Shown here: one piece after another, positions 1 to 9,481 of the stretch | How positions within the stretch are numbered: the stretch's first letter is position 1 | Layout of the letters: each line of letters starts with the position of its first letter | From: Zygnema cylindricum | Taxonomy: Eukaryota > Streptophyta > Zygnematophyceae > Zygnematales > Zygnemataceae | Assembly (NCBI GenBank): GCA_037447655.1 | Contig: JBBHKE010000797.1 | Location: forward strand, 1-30,784 | DNA: 30,784 bases | Reading direction: 5' to 3' | Notes under the pieces: generated by a model | What the model was told of the DNA's origin: nothing | The model's database searches: none | What the model saw: the letters and a program-made list of their open reading frames with translations, nothing else | Made by a program: the position numbers and the translations under genes

Positions 1-415
1 CGCAAAAAAGTCTTTGATGGAGGATATTGTTTCACGCTTCTCTTGCCATCCACTAACCATTCTGGCATATTCGCACGCTTTTAAAAATCTTAAGTTTCGT
101 CCGCCCGTATAGATTTACTTCAATACGTCGTACGAGTCACTTTTTACCTTCGTTGGTATAAACATGTGGTCACAATTTGTTGTCAGAGATTCTTTGAAGA
201 GTACCAAAATCGTATTCATCTAATACGTGGACTAATCAAATTGTGTCACGCAAATTAAATGTTGGTTACTGACCCGACACAATAGAACAATGGCTCCAGC
301 AAACGAATTTTCATTGTTTATTGAGACCGCCTAATGGAACAACGCTCTCAATCGACTCGGTCTGTAGAGTTGGCCGTACGATTACAGAAACGTCTGATGG
401 AACTTCACCCTTAGT
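1..415 (-). mobile_element. Family C TIR element, copy 1, truncated by window start
   Basis: Positions 1 to about 350 are a reverse-complement copy of about 20094-20455, recognisable along the whole length with scattered differences. The outer end carries the family C motif cctaatggaacaacgctc, and a second family C terminus with cacccttag lies at about 398-415, resembling the end at 13145-13190. On the minus strand the first 60 bases can be read as a conserved short peptide frame that also occurs at 20381 (see that entry). The rest of the element lies beyond the window edge. Confidence 0.7.
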
Positions 416-2040
416 GATTAATTAGTATATATGTTATTTTTTTGGTTTTTTTTTAAATCCAACGTGCTCTCACCGTGGAGCTCACGTAACGACAAAAAAT
501 GACTGCTTGCAACGCTTTTATTTACATGTGGTTGCCACAGTTTTGTTACCGTAAAGGTTCGCTGGCCGTATGAATTGCTCATTTTATTATAAGGGTCGAC
601 GTTCGCAAGCGCGACAAAAGTTTAAGCGGTTGAAACAATATTTTGAACGTCAAAGTTGTCCAACCGATTGACCGTCAAATTTAGACTCAACGGTACTTTA
701 CTTGTACCAATGTGTACTTCAACGTACAATCTTTGACAAAATGACGTAAGTGACTGTGCGCAACCAAAACAGTCACTGCCATGATCAATTCCCTTTATGA
801 TTTTATTGAATAGAGTGGTGTACGCACGTGTCAGTTCGTACAAAAGGGTACTTGGTTAAGTAAAAAAGTAAGAAATATGGATTAACATAATCGCGATGGC
901 ACGTAAAACTGCGCTCGGAATAAATGGGAAAATGTGATCGTACCTATTTTAGTGTGAAAAAAATGATCGCGTATTAATTATACGGGAGAAATCCCAAATT
1001 AGAGTTAAGAATAAATTAGAGTAAAAGGACGCGACGGTGTACGATTTCTCAGATTTTGTACTTTAACCTGTGAAGATCCTGATGGCAGATTCGTTGTACT
1101 TAAATCAGCGTTATGGATCAATTAGAGTATTTTTTTTTTTCGAAATCTTGAAAAATCCAAATTAGCGTTAATAATGCTAATTAATTTTTAACACTAATAA
1201 TTTCTTAACGCTAATAACGATTAAAGATGTAGTAAGGCACAAAACAACAAAATATTGAAGGTCAATTAGCTTTTTGCGAAATAGACGGTGGTAATCAATC
1301 TAAAATTTAGACAAGTGAAGCCGTCAACTAATGCCTCTTTAGGCATCAACCTTTTAGAGCCACTTTTTTTAAAAAATACACCTTGTAATAGACATCGTTT
1401 TATTTCACAGTTCACACAATGATCGATTGTATGTTTCGTGTTCTCTACTTCCAATTTTTTTATTGCGACAAATTGTGAATCTTGGCATTTGTCGCTTTTG
1501 GCCTAACACCCTAAATTTGCGCATGAACAACGACAATTTCCAACTTTTTGTTATTAAAATTTACACCTTTGCGTTTTGAAAACGTATCACAAAAAAAAAT
1601 GTAGAACAAACTAAGTTGCAAGTTAGTCAACGTTGGTGGACAAAAAGTTATAATATAACTTGGACCATGCATGGAACAATAGGCGATGAACTTTCAATAG
1701 AAAAGTTACAAGAGCACGATTATTGGCGCTACTAGCCAACAATCAGAGTAATCGTACACAAAATCGTAAATATTGTCACAAACCGTGCACTATTTTGCCT
1801 GATGGTGTTCCTTCCCTCAATGTTCAAAATATTAAAATTTTACAATTTTGAGTAAAATTGCTTCGATTATTTACAAATAAAATTAGATATTGCTTATTTA
1901 CAATTGGCCCATATAAGCGTCGGAAAATAGAAGACAAAAGCGACAAAACAAGTAAAGAATTGTAAGGTAAGCGAAACAACATGAAAGAGACGTAGTGTAC
2001 ACAAAGTTGACATGCTAACATCAATTTGGTAAGTCCACTA
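416..2040. other. Anonymous AT-rich sequence without a supported gene
   Basis: Only short open frames occur, on both strands, none with recognisable motifs. The part at about 1105-1241 ends in ctaataacgatt followed by aagatgta, resembling the right terminus of the family B elements described below. It is therefore probably a decayed relative. Nothing else is recognised. Confidence 0.5.
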
Positions 2041-2215
2041 ATGATGGACATGATTTTTGATAAGGAAGATGAAAATCAAAGTCAGATGAGGAAAATCGTA
2101 TCCAAGCAACTCTAAACGACTTCTTTAAGAGCATAACAAACATCCATGGGTCGTTGGAGGAGCAATTAACACCAGTTTCTTCCAACCGGAAAAGGCGAGA
2201 AGAAATTTGTTGGAG
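2041..2215 (+). pseudogene. Coding remnant with PCNA-binding (PIP-box)-like motif
   Basis: From 2082 the frame reads an acidic stretch (SDEENR), then QATLNDFF, then SITNIHGSLEEQ and a basic KRR segment, ending at a stop near 2215. QATLNDFF fits the PIP-box pattern Q-x-x-hydrophobic-x-x-F-F. The acidic run continues upstream in another frame (IFDKEDENQ), which suggests a frameshift near 2080, and stops occur further upstream. Pogo/Tigger-like transposases are known to carry a PIP box near the C terminus, so this may be the tail of a dead transposase. That is inference; chance or an unrelated host gene fragment are alternatives. Confidence 0.25.
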
Positions 2216-2660
2216 AAAAAGCTAAAGTTGGAGGCGAAGCATCGAGGAGCTTAAAAGGTGGCAAATAGTTAGAGTCCACAAATCCTACTAGCTCACGCGT
2301 ACTTCCGAACATAGAGATACTTACATAGAAGGATACGGTGTCTTATAGTTGGTATAACACTCAATTGGCATCCTCTAAATGCCCAAGGGAAAGACATTGA
2401 GGGAATTTCTCGAGGTGGGTGACGATTGTGACAATACACGACAGTGTATCCTAAAGTATAAGCGAGGCTTGATGCAATATGGCCACGGAGCATCGAGAAA
2501 AACTTCGAAAAACTTCTAAAAACTTCTTTGTTCATTGTTTGACAACAAACTTGGTAGTGGCAATGAGGTTTGTAAAAAAAATCTAAAAAGTGTAGGCGAA
2601 CGGCCACGAAGTAATAGTGAATGTTTTATAATTGTCACTGTCGATAGTTAAAGACAAACA
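2216..2660. other. Anonymous sequence, nothing recognised
   Basis: No coding pattern, repeat family or RNA gene is seen. A 104-codon minus-strand open frame spans 2293-2607, but its composition is unremarkable and frames of this length are expected by chance. Confidence 0.4.
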
Positions 2661-2662
2661 AC

Positions 2663-2697
2663 GAGAGAGAGAGGAGGAGAGAGGAGGAAAGAGGAGG

Positions 2698-2780
<83 letters not shown>

Positions 2781-2793
2781 GGAGGGAGAGAGT
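2663..2793. repeat. (GA)n microsatellite with purine-rich flanks
   Basis: An almost pure GA dinucleotide run occupies about 2700-2770. It is flanked on the left by imperfect gaggaggaga motifs and on the right by agagggaggg. One strand is entirely purine over more than 120 bases, which could form triplex or other non-B DNA. The apparent minus-strand poly-Leu/Ser open frame here is an artefact of the repeat. Confidence 0.95.
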
Positions 2794-3082
2794 CATATTC
2801 GTAAATAGTCGAACGGTTTATCTCGCATGACCTCAACTTTTAGGTAAAACTTTAAGCCTGGAAAGTGAAGCATTTGACAATGATATTAAAACATAAAATG
2901 TTGCAAAAATAAAAATAAAATAACTGGAGAGGAGGAGGATGTCGACAAAAACAAGAATAATGATAAGAGTTGGCATCAATTTAGTAAGCAAGACTCAACA
3001 CATCGATTCATGTGATAACCGATTCTATACCAATGACGGTTCATATGAACTATATATAGTGTTTTTTCTAATGTGGAAACTA
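2794..3082. other. Anonymous sequence next to the copia fragment
   Basis: No recognised gene or repeat. It may contain further decayed copia sequence, but no pol motif is legible downstream of the integrase glutamate motif described in the next entry. Confidence 0.35.
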
Positions 3083-3790
3083 ACACGAAGCATTATCACT
3101 TAATATCCGATTTAGTCTTTCGGCTACACCATTTTGTTCTGAGTTCTTTAGGACAGTCTTTTGGTGATTAAAAAACTTCCTCTTTCATGTAATCCTCAAA
3201 TTCATTAGAAGTGAATTCTCCCCCATTATCACTCTTCACTCTCTTTATAGGTGTCTCATGAAGCTTTTCACTCCTTGCTTTATACTCCTTAAAATAAGCC
3301 AAAGCCTCAGATTTGTTTTTCAAGAAATAGACTCTACAGTATCTAGACCAATCATCAGTGATAGTAAGCATAAATCTTTTCACTCCAACTGATGGCACTT
3401 TGGCCGGTCCCCATATGTCAGTATGAACTAAATCTAAGACCTTTTCACCCTTATATGTTGCGGCTTTCGGAAAAGGCAATCTGTGGGCCTTTCCTTGAGC
3501 ACACCCACCATAGTCATCCAAAGTCTCATTATCACCAAAATGTATTCCCTCAACTACACACATCTTCTTTATTTCTTTTAATCTATCTAGATGCACATGT
3601 CCCAATATTTTATGCCACATCATCAAATCACTTACACCAGCATAGTAAACTCGTGACTTTCCATTACTCAAATTCAACCTAAACATTCCTTGGCTACCCT
3701 TTTTGGCTGTGAAGAACATTTCATTCTAATAGCTAGCAATAAATACTCCTTTCTTGGTACTAGTCTCTAAACCCTTATCATCTAAGACCG
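3083..3790 (-). pseudogene. Ty1/copia pol fragment: GAG-pre-integrase and integrase core
   Basis: Reading the minus strand from about 3785 down, the GAG-pre-integrase domain comes first (WHKILGHVHLDRL), with a zinc-binding-like pattern and GKAHRLPFP. The integrase core follows: DIWGPA with the first catalytic Asp, TITDDWSRYCRVYFLKNKSE, and SDNGGEF with the second Asp. A frameshift follows EEVF near 3166, and the glutamate motif SEQNGVAERLNR lies at about 3110-3147, so all three D, D, E positions survive. An in-frame stop sits near 3727. No gag, reverse transcriptase, RNase H or LTR is seen, so this is a doubly truncated fragment. Its upstream end abuts the gypsy element, which lies on the other strand. 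Family assignment is firm; the exact ends are not. Confidence 0.9.
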
Positions 3791-4080
3791 ACGTAGAGTG
3801 TCAAGCTCGTTGGCTTTACCGACACTTCTCTAGATCACCATGGATTTCCGGGCCTCTTCTCCCCTGTACGGTCATCGGAGTACGAAGGAAGGAGTGCACC
3901 CAGCCAAATCAGATAATTTTATTTTCCAAACTGGGCGGAACGCACTTTATTTGGCACCTAACGGAGGCCGGAAGACAAAGTTATTACGTTTCTAGATAAC
4001 CCTTTTTGTTACATGCGACCAGTTCCCACCTGTCACTTTAGGGGCTACACTGTGGAACGCTGCGTAACTTTTGGGATAAT
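3790..4080 (+). other. Unassigned 5' segment of the gypsy element
   Basis: An 81-codon open frame (3754-3999) has no recognised gag, zinc-knuckle or protease motif. Around 4030-4075 there is a stretch with broken frames (CHFRGYTVERC in one, GATLWNAA in another) where methyltransferase motif I would be expected. I cannot establish a convincing FxGxG. The left breakpoint of the element lies somewhere in this segment. Confidence 0.4.
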
Positions 4081-5000
4081 CTCATAGATTTTGATGTTGG
4101 CTGTCTGTAGGAGGTTAGTTCTGGTCCACCAGACAGGCAGATCATTTATTACCTTAAGTCAAAGTTAGGCGTTTCACGTCCATTTCATAACTTTGTGCTC
4201 AAAAAGTGTATCATAGCCCACCGAAGCCTTCCACAAAATATAGACAACATCTTGAAACCTCATCTAGTTATGCTGGAGCGAGTAGATCCGGTAATAGCAG
4301 GATGGCCATGCCAGGGATACTCCTTAGCAAGGAAAGGCGAGGGACATCAAGGCAACAGAAGTCGAACCTTCTTCCAGATGATCAATTTACTTTGCTGGCT
4401 GCAGCATCCCAAAACACACGAGTGGGGTACGTTTTGGAAAACGTTCACCCGGGAGATGACAAAAGAAAATATATTGCCCATAGCTGGAATTAAGTTAAGC
4501 AAATTTTAGGAGCTCCACTTGTTTTCGATGCAGCGCAAATGGGATCCAGGGCTCACAGAGTTCGGGCGTATTGGACCAACTTGATACCGATGTCAATCCT
4601 AAACCAACTCTTACAGCACCACAAGACAGATCCCCAGATTACTCTACAACAAAGAATAGGGCCAGGTCGTATGGCCACTCCAGTTACCAAGGGTGGTAGA
4701 CCTCCGTTCTTCCGATGCAACCAACCAGAGGCACCACGGCGAGCTTTGCCAACCTTCGTTTCCTTCCCCAACAACCATGCGTATCGCAAGGGAGCTGCAA
4801 GAATGATATTCGACGGTAAAATTGGAGTTTGGACCACACCAATGGTGACAAAACGAGAACAAGCAATGGGATTCCAACCAGACATCACGGCAGCACCAGG
4901 TATTTCAGACCTCAATAGGTGCAGTCTTCTCGGACAAAGCATGGATCTCAATGCAATCACTTGGGTGATCAAACATTCTCTTGCCTTTTCCAGCCTATAG
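4081..5000 (+). pseudogene. Cytosine-5 DNA methyltransferase domain inside gypsy pol (broken)
   Basis: This is a C5-methyltransferase catalytic domain, an enzyme class that transfers methyl from S-adenosylmethionine to cytosine C5. Motif IV is clear: VDPVIAGWPCQGYS, with the catalytic Cys codon at 4309-4311 intact, followed by RSRTFFQMINLL. Motif VI reads YVLENVHPGDDKRK (ENV at 4437-4445). Motif VIII reads FDAAQMGSRAHRVRAYWTNL (about 4530-4580). The late motifs include REQAMGF (about 4851-4871) and LLGQSMDLNAITW (about 4927-4965). The SRAHRVRAYW form resembles DNMT3/DRM-type enzymes more than DNMT1, but this is a motif impression. Lesions: a frameshift between about 4395 and 4425, a TAA at 4491-4493, a stop near 4108-4110, and a TAG at 4998-5000. 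Motif I is not convincingly readable. Beyond 5000 the same frame runs on into the RT linker, so the domain was probably part of one polyprotein. Confidence 0.85.
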
Positions 5001-6112
5001 TCTCCCCGATCACGGGCTAGCTACCTTCAAGCTCCACAATTTTTAGCAGTAAGGGCCAATTTGCTGCTTGAGTGGGGGAGTGAGGCAAAGAGACAGATTT
5101 TATCATCAAAATTTTCCAGTCCCAACATTTCACCCAAATTAAAGGATTCCTCAGCGGGGGAGAGCAAAGGCTCGAAAGGGGACAACTTAGCGAAAGTTGT
5201 TAGCAGCAACATTTCGACAAGAGGAGGGGAAGTACACCCACAGGTAGGGTTGGAATTTGATATCGCCCGGTGGGGTAGACCCCTTGAGGCTTGGGCAGCG
5301 GTGGAACCCGGGAAGATGGATTGGACTTTAACGGAGCAGTTGGACCCTAACCAAAAGGCTCGGCTCTCCAACCTGTTGGAGAAGAAAAAACAAGAGTTCT
5401 CTTGGTCAGACACTGACGTGGGCATTTACAAAGGGACCTCCTTTCGGATCGATTTTATAGAAGAGACGGTTATTGTTTGGCAGAAGCAGTACTCGCTCAG
5501 CTTTAAGGAAAAGGAACTTATCACGGCAAAGGTACAAATCGTGGTGGAAGCAGGATTGGTGTAGGAGAGTACTGGACTCTATGGGTTCGCGTCCCCAACT
5601 GTTTTACCTCCCAAGAAAGACTCGTCGGGGAAACCGGTAGACTTTCAAATGTGTGGAGACTACCGGATGCTTAACACTGCAACCATACGTGACCGATACC
5701 CAATGCCTACTCCAAAAGAGATTTTCGACTCGTTGGCCGAGGCCACCATTTATTCCACATTGGACATGAAGAATGGGTTCCATCAGATCGCAATGGAGCC
5801 AAAGCACCGGGAAAAGACAGCCTTTTTGGCGGGGTCCAGGTTGTATGAATGGCTCTACATGCCATTCGGGCTAAAGAATGCACCAGCCAAATTCCAACGA
5901 GCCATGGACGAGGCGCTCCGGGGATTGACTGTGCACGGTGCTACATCGACGATGTTACTATCTTCTCGAAGACTTTCGAGGAACATTTGGAGCACATACA
6001 GATTGTACTCCGGGCTCTCCAAGCAGCGGGCTTGAAATGTCACCCGGGTAAGGGAATTTTTGGGGTGCAGAAAATTATTTACCTGGGACATGAAGTTACA
6101 CCCGAGACATAA
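5001..6112 (+). pseudogene. Gypsy pol: linker and reverse transcriptase (palm and fingers)
   Basis: The frame follows on from the methyltransferase. About 150 residues of low-similarity linker lead to the pre-RT region (KARLSNLLEKKKQEFSWS, about 5356-5409) found before the RT of many gypsy elements. RT motifs are strong: DYRMLNTATIRDRYPMP, STLDMKNGFHQIAM, EWLYMPFGLKNAPAKFQRAM, the catalytic YIDD at 5942-5953, then LKCHPGKG and YLGHEVTPE. RT copies element RNA into cDNA in the virus-like particle. Lesions: TAG at 5562-5564, a frameshift just before YIDD (about 5935-5942), and TAA at 6110-6112. The catalytic aspartates themselves remain. No aspartic protease motif is seen between methyltransferase and RT. 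Confidence 0.92.
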
Positions 6113-6120
6113 GTCCCAAT

Positions 6121-6740
6121 ATGGTCAAGGTGGCAGCTCTTGATGCCCTTCCCCCTCCTCATGACGTCTTTGCACTCCGCACTATTTTAGGCCTGGCTAG
6201 CTACTATCGGAGACTCATCCTTGAATTTAGCACTCACGCTCAGCCATTGAACCAGTTATTGCGGAAGGACCAGGAGTGGCAGTGGACGGAGGAGCAACAG
6301 ACTTCCTTCCAGTTTGTGAAGGATTCCCTTAAGCAACACCCAGTGCTCCGGATTCCCTTAAGCAACACCCAGTGCTCCGGATGCACGATCATCACAGGTC
6401 GTTCCACCTTTACACAAACTAGAGTCGGTTTGGATTGGGAGCTGTTTTAGCTCAACTAGATGATACAGGGGTTGAATATGTAATAGCTTACTCCAGTTGG
6501 AGTAACAATAGAGCGGAGGGGAATTACAGCAGCTACCACGGGGAAATACAGGCGGCAGTTTGGGCTATCCAACATTTCAAGCCATATCTGTACGGAGTCC
6601 ATTTCACTCTGATTACAGATCACCAACCTCTCAAGTGGATTATGGAGAACAGCAGGCTCACTGGCAAGCTCGCCAGATAGGTGTTAATACTGCAAGAATA
6701 TAATTTCAACATAATCCACCAGGCCGGAGAAGTCCTCGGG
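6121..6740 (+). pseudogene. Gypsy pol: RT connection and RNase H
   Basis: After another frame change at 6113-6121, the connection reads KVAALDALPPPHD, LRTILGLASYYRRLI and LNQLLRKDQEWQWTEEQQ, typical of gypsy elements. RNase H follows with HRSFHLYT, GLGAVLAQLDD, EGNYSSYHGEIQAAVWAI and LITDHQPLKWIM. RNase H removes the RNA strand of the RNA-cDNA hybrid. A 29-bp tandem duplication (6321-6378) shifts the frame at the join. The position of the first RNase H acidic residue, after LYT, holds an Asn codon (6417-6419) followed by TAG (6420-6422). Another TAG lies at 6678-6680. The chromatin-side end GEVLGNVDGPSRNLD near 6727-6770 is the usual boundary with integrase. Confidence 0.9.
6321..6378 (+). 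repeat. 29-bp perfect tandem duplication inside pol
   Basis: Two perfect copies of a 29-base unit starting ggattcccttaagcaacacc occupy 6321-6349 and 6350-6378. The unit encodes a piece of the RT connection (KQHPVLRIP). Because 29 is not a multiple of three, the duplication by itself causes a frameshift. Perfect identity suggests a recent slippage or repair event. Confidence 0.95.
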
Positions 6741-7733
6741 AATGTTGACGGACCTAGCAGAAATCTGGATCTTTCCACTAGGGATTCCACCAGGTCCCGT
6801 CACGATGAAGATCCCGAAATCAGTTTGGGACTCATTCGAGCTTCCTCTGCCTTTATTTGGCTTCCTCAATCTGGGGGGAAATTGTCAACTTTCTCAGGAA
6901 ACGCGGAGGGGCAAGCACCAATAGGAGCCGGGCGCAAAGATATTTGGAATGACCCCGACGCACTTAAATCTATCCAACAAAGTTCTCCTCTTTTCCATTT
7001 GTCTAGAGTGCAGTTATCCCGAGTTCAAGCTCGAATGGAGGCGTACGAATGGGAGAGAGGCATTTTGATCCGAAAATGGGCAGACGGTACGAGGAAAGTG
7101 GTTCCTCCCCCGGCTGATAGGGAGACTTATTTTTCGCCTCCTTCAACAATGTGGCCATTTTGGGCAGAAACGGACCACCTCCCTGGTCACAGGATCGTAC
7201 TGGTAGCACGGTTGCACTAAGTCAAAGGATTATGCAGACGCGGCCCTCCACGGAAGGATTAAAAGCCAACTTTCGACAACAAGGGAGGCGCAGCTTATCA
7301 CTCCCCAATCAGGAGTGTTTTATCAATGGTCTCAGGATCTGCTGGTCCTCTCCGACCGCAGACAAAGAGAACCGCTTTGTTTTGGTAATGATAGAGCATT
7401 TTTCCAAGTGATCAATTGGTGGTCTTACCCAGAAGGAGTCAAAGCGATTGCAACGCATTTTTGCGAGTGTTGTCCCAATTTGGGGCCCCAGCAGAAGTTT
7501 TGACCAACCAGGGCTCCGAATTTGCGGGAGAATTCTCCAATTTGTTGGAATTGTGCCTCATCGACCAGCGGCTCACCAGTCGAGACCACCCACAAGCTGA
7601 CGGTTTGGCCAAGAGGTGCGTATAGACAGTGAAGCGGTCACTGCGCAAATATGTTGTGGAAGAGGATTTAGGAGAGTGGGATAGAAAGGTGCCTTCGATC
7701 GCCATGGGGTACAGGTTTAGCCGGCAAGCCTCC
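6741..7733 (+). pseudogene. Gypsy pol: integrase N-terminal and catalytic core (broken)
   Basis: The region before the core includes RMEAYEWERGILIRKWADG (about 7036-7092) and a frame-scrambled zinc-binding part (about 7150-7260, GHFGQKRTTSLV in one frame). The core uses three frames in turn: FYQWSQDLLVL holds the first catalytic Asp (7336-7338); RFVLVMIEHFSK; LRVLSQFGAPAEVLTNQGSEF; and DHPQADGLAKRCV. The second catalytic position is an Asn codon (7506-7508) and the catalytic Glu position is a Lys codon (7611-7613). A TAG follows at 7623-7625. The frame then continues KRSLRKYVVEEDLGEW to RFSRQAS at 7733, where the solo LTR interrupts it. Integrase normally inserts element cDNA into the genome; this copy could not. 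Confidence 0.88.
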
Positions 7734-8788
7734 TGTAGAAATTAATGGTCCATTTTTAGTATTTTCTAGGTCTAAATAGAAATATAGAAAGAAGCCAAGG
7801 CAGTTTACCTCTAACTTCTCTCTCCGACTCTCAAACTTGTCGCAGTCACTGAGAAATTGGAGAGGGAGCTAGAGCCATGGCTACCTAGGCTATCTAGAGG
7901 TTTACAGGAAATTTCTATTAGTTAGGGGTTTATTTACTAAAAGGTATGTGCCAGCCAAAGTATTTGATCCTGGTACCTACCGGCCGGCAGATAGTAGATA
8001 GCCGGTAGCCTTAGCCGTTAAGTCTAAAACTAGTGTTACGTACTATATAGTTTGATATTTATTTAAACATGTATACGTAGGATAAATCATTTAACTGTAA
8101 TTGTTTACGGGATACATAGATCCGGTAGTGTATAAGTATGGATTACAGTACGGACAAGAAATCAATACCGCGCATTTATTTCTTAAGTGAAACGAATACC
8201 GCGCATGTATTTATTACGGCTACGATTAAATTCGAATTTAATCGGACGGCCGGAATTAGCGCCGAGGTCGCGGACGAAGATTTCGGCGGTTTGTGGCCAT
8301 CGCCACATCGGATGACACGTGGCAAAATTACATTCAATCGTGGAATCTCCGGAGATTATGGCACCAAATCCGGATATGACATGTGACGACATTTAGGCCA
8401 TGTCGTACAATGTTCATACATAAAGTACACTGACAGCTGTACTTTTGCGTACAGAACTGTAACCGGATTGGTTCCGTACATCAGTAGATAGAGTCTGTGA
8501 GAGAGATAGGACGTAGAAAAATTAGGAGATAGGACCCTCTCTCCCAGAGAGCTTCTGTACAAAAGGTCAACTTTGACCATCCATAACTTACTGCTCAGAG
8601 GAGCAAATTCAGAGATTCTTTTTGCTATAGACTCAGGGGAGTCTTGCCTTCACAGGGGTGCAGGTGGTCAATGTTTTTGTCTGCCAGAGAGGCAGTTGTT
8701 TTTGCTGAAACACAAAGGGGTTAGAGTTATCCTAGAGGCTTCTTGGAAGCTGTCCACTCTGAGGACTTATGGAGGTCTCAGAGTTTCA
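7734..8788. mobile_element. Solo LTR (1055 bp) nested in gypsy integrase
   Basis: The insert begins TGTAGAAATT and ends GAGTTTCA, the TG...CA ends of an LTR. It is flanked by a perfect 5-bp duplication cctcc at 7729-7733 and 8789-8793. Removing the insert plus one copy of the duplication rejoins the integrase reading from RFSRQAS to LHSYSPYFILFGRHP, which confirms the boundaries. No coding potential for gag or pol, and no primer-binding site plus internal region, is seen inside. A solo LTR left by LTR-LTR recombination is therefore the simplest reading; a short non-autonomous LTR element is the alternative. The parent family is not identified. Confidence 0.88.
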
Positions 8789-8793
8789 CCTCC

Positions 8794-9236
8794 CTCCACT
8801 CCTACAGTCCTTATTTCATTTTGTTCGGACGACATCCAATCCTACCCGCCGCTGCTTTTGCTGAAGCGGTGGTCTTTCCGGAGATGGATAGCAAGGGGAC
8901 GGTTGAGAAACTGATTGCCGACAGGGCCAAGGTATTTCACTAGGAAATGCCTCTGGCCATGGGAATTTAGAAGCAGCTCAGCACCGAGATCAACAGTAGT
9001 ATTCGCAACGCCGGAGCAGGAATTTTGTCCAGCGACAAAGGCGATTTTTTCCCGGGGATTTCGTGTATCAGATGCAACAGAAAAAATACACTCTTCACAT
9101 TTCGACGCGAAGGGTGATCTTGAAAGTGGTGGAGGTTTCGAATAAGGGGGTTTTGACAGTGGAAGGGAAAGACGGTCGAAAAATTAAAGAAAATCAGATC
9201 AATGTAGCTCCCTGTCATATCTGGGGATTGGAAGAC
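8794..9236 (+). pseudogene. Gypsy pol: integrase C-terminal part
   Basis: After the solo LTR the core resumes with LHSYSPYFILFGRHPILP and EKLIADRAKVF (stop at about 8941-8943). After a frame change come AAQHRDQQ with a TAG near 8994, then RNFVQRQRRFFPGDFVY and TRRVILKVVEVSNKG, ending KIKENQINVAPCHI. This matches the usual gypsy integrase end, where a GDFVY-type module, with paired strands and a hydrophobic core, follows the QHRD helix. A frameshift and two stops break it. The last recognisable motif is the N-x-x-x-AP near 9200-9215. Confidence 0.85.
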
Positions 9237-9465
9237 GAGCCTACTTTCCACCTCACCTATTTTTTCGATCCCCCATCATGTTCCTCCGGCTGCCTCTCAT
9301 CCTCCTCTCGAAATCCTATCCTTGTATGCAATGATGCGACCAGTGTTGGCATCAGTCTTGCATCCTCTCCTCTTCGGACCCTCGTCCTAAGCCCTCTGCA
9401 CTCTGGTTCTGCGGGAACTGCGAATTGGGAGGGTAAACATCCTTATTTCTTAGTCACGGTTGACT
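9237..9465 (+). other. Uncharacterised C-terminal tail of gypsy pol
   Basis: The integrase frame stays open for about 75 codons beyond the last integrase motif, rich in Ser, Pro and Leu, and ends at TAA at 9465-9467, immediately before the polypurine tract. No domain is recognised. No chromodomain motif is visible. Confidence 0.5.
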
Positions 9466-9481
9466 AAGAGGGGGGGGAGAA
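9466..9481 (+). promoter_or_regulatory. Polypurine tract
   Basis: A 16-base all-purine run (aagaggggggggagaa type) directly follows the pol stop codon. In LTR retrotransposons such a tract primes plus-strand cDNA synthesis and marks the start of the 3' LTR. Confidence 0.75.

Noticed and set aside
2648-2836. Minus-strand open frame of Leu-Ser repeats
   Set aside because: It is the translated (GA)n microsatellite.
4553-4972. A 139-codon minus-strand open frame and others opposite the methyltransferase
   Set aside because: They are antisense shadows of the conserved methyltransferase motifs on the plus strand and show no domain.
3083-9480. Copia integrase and gypsy pol read as one mosaic retrotransposon
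   Set aside because: They lie on opposite strands, belong to different superfamilies by domain order and motif, and each has its own integrase.
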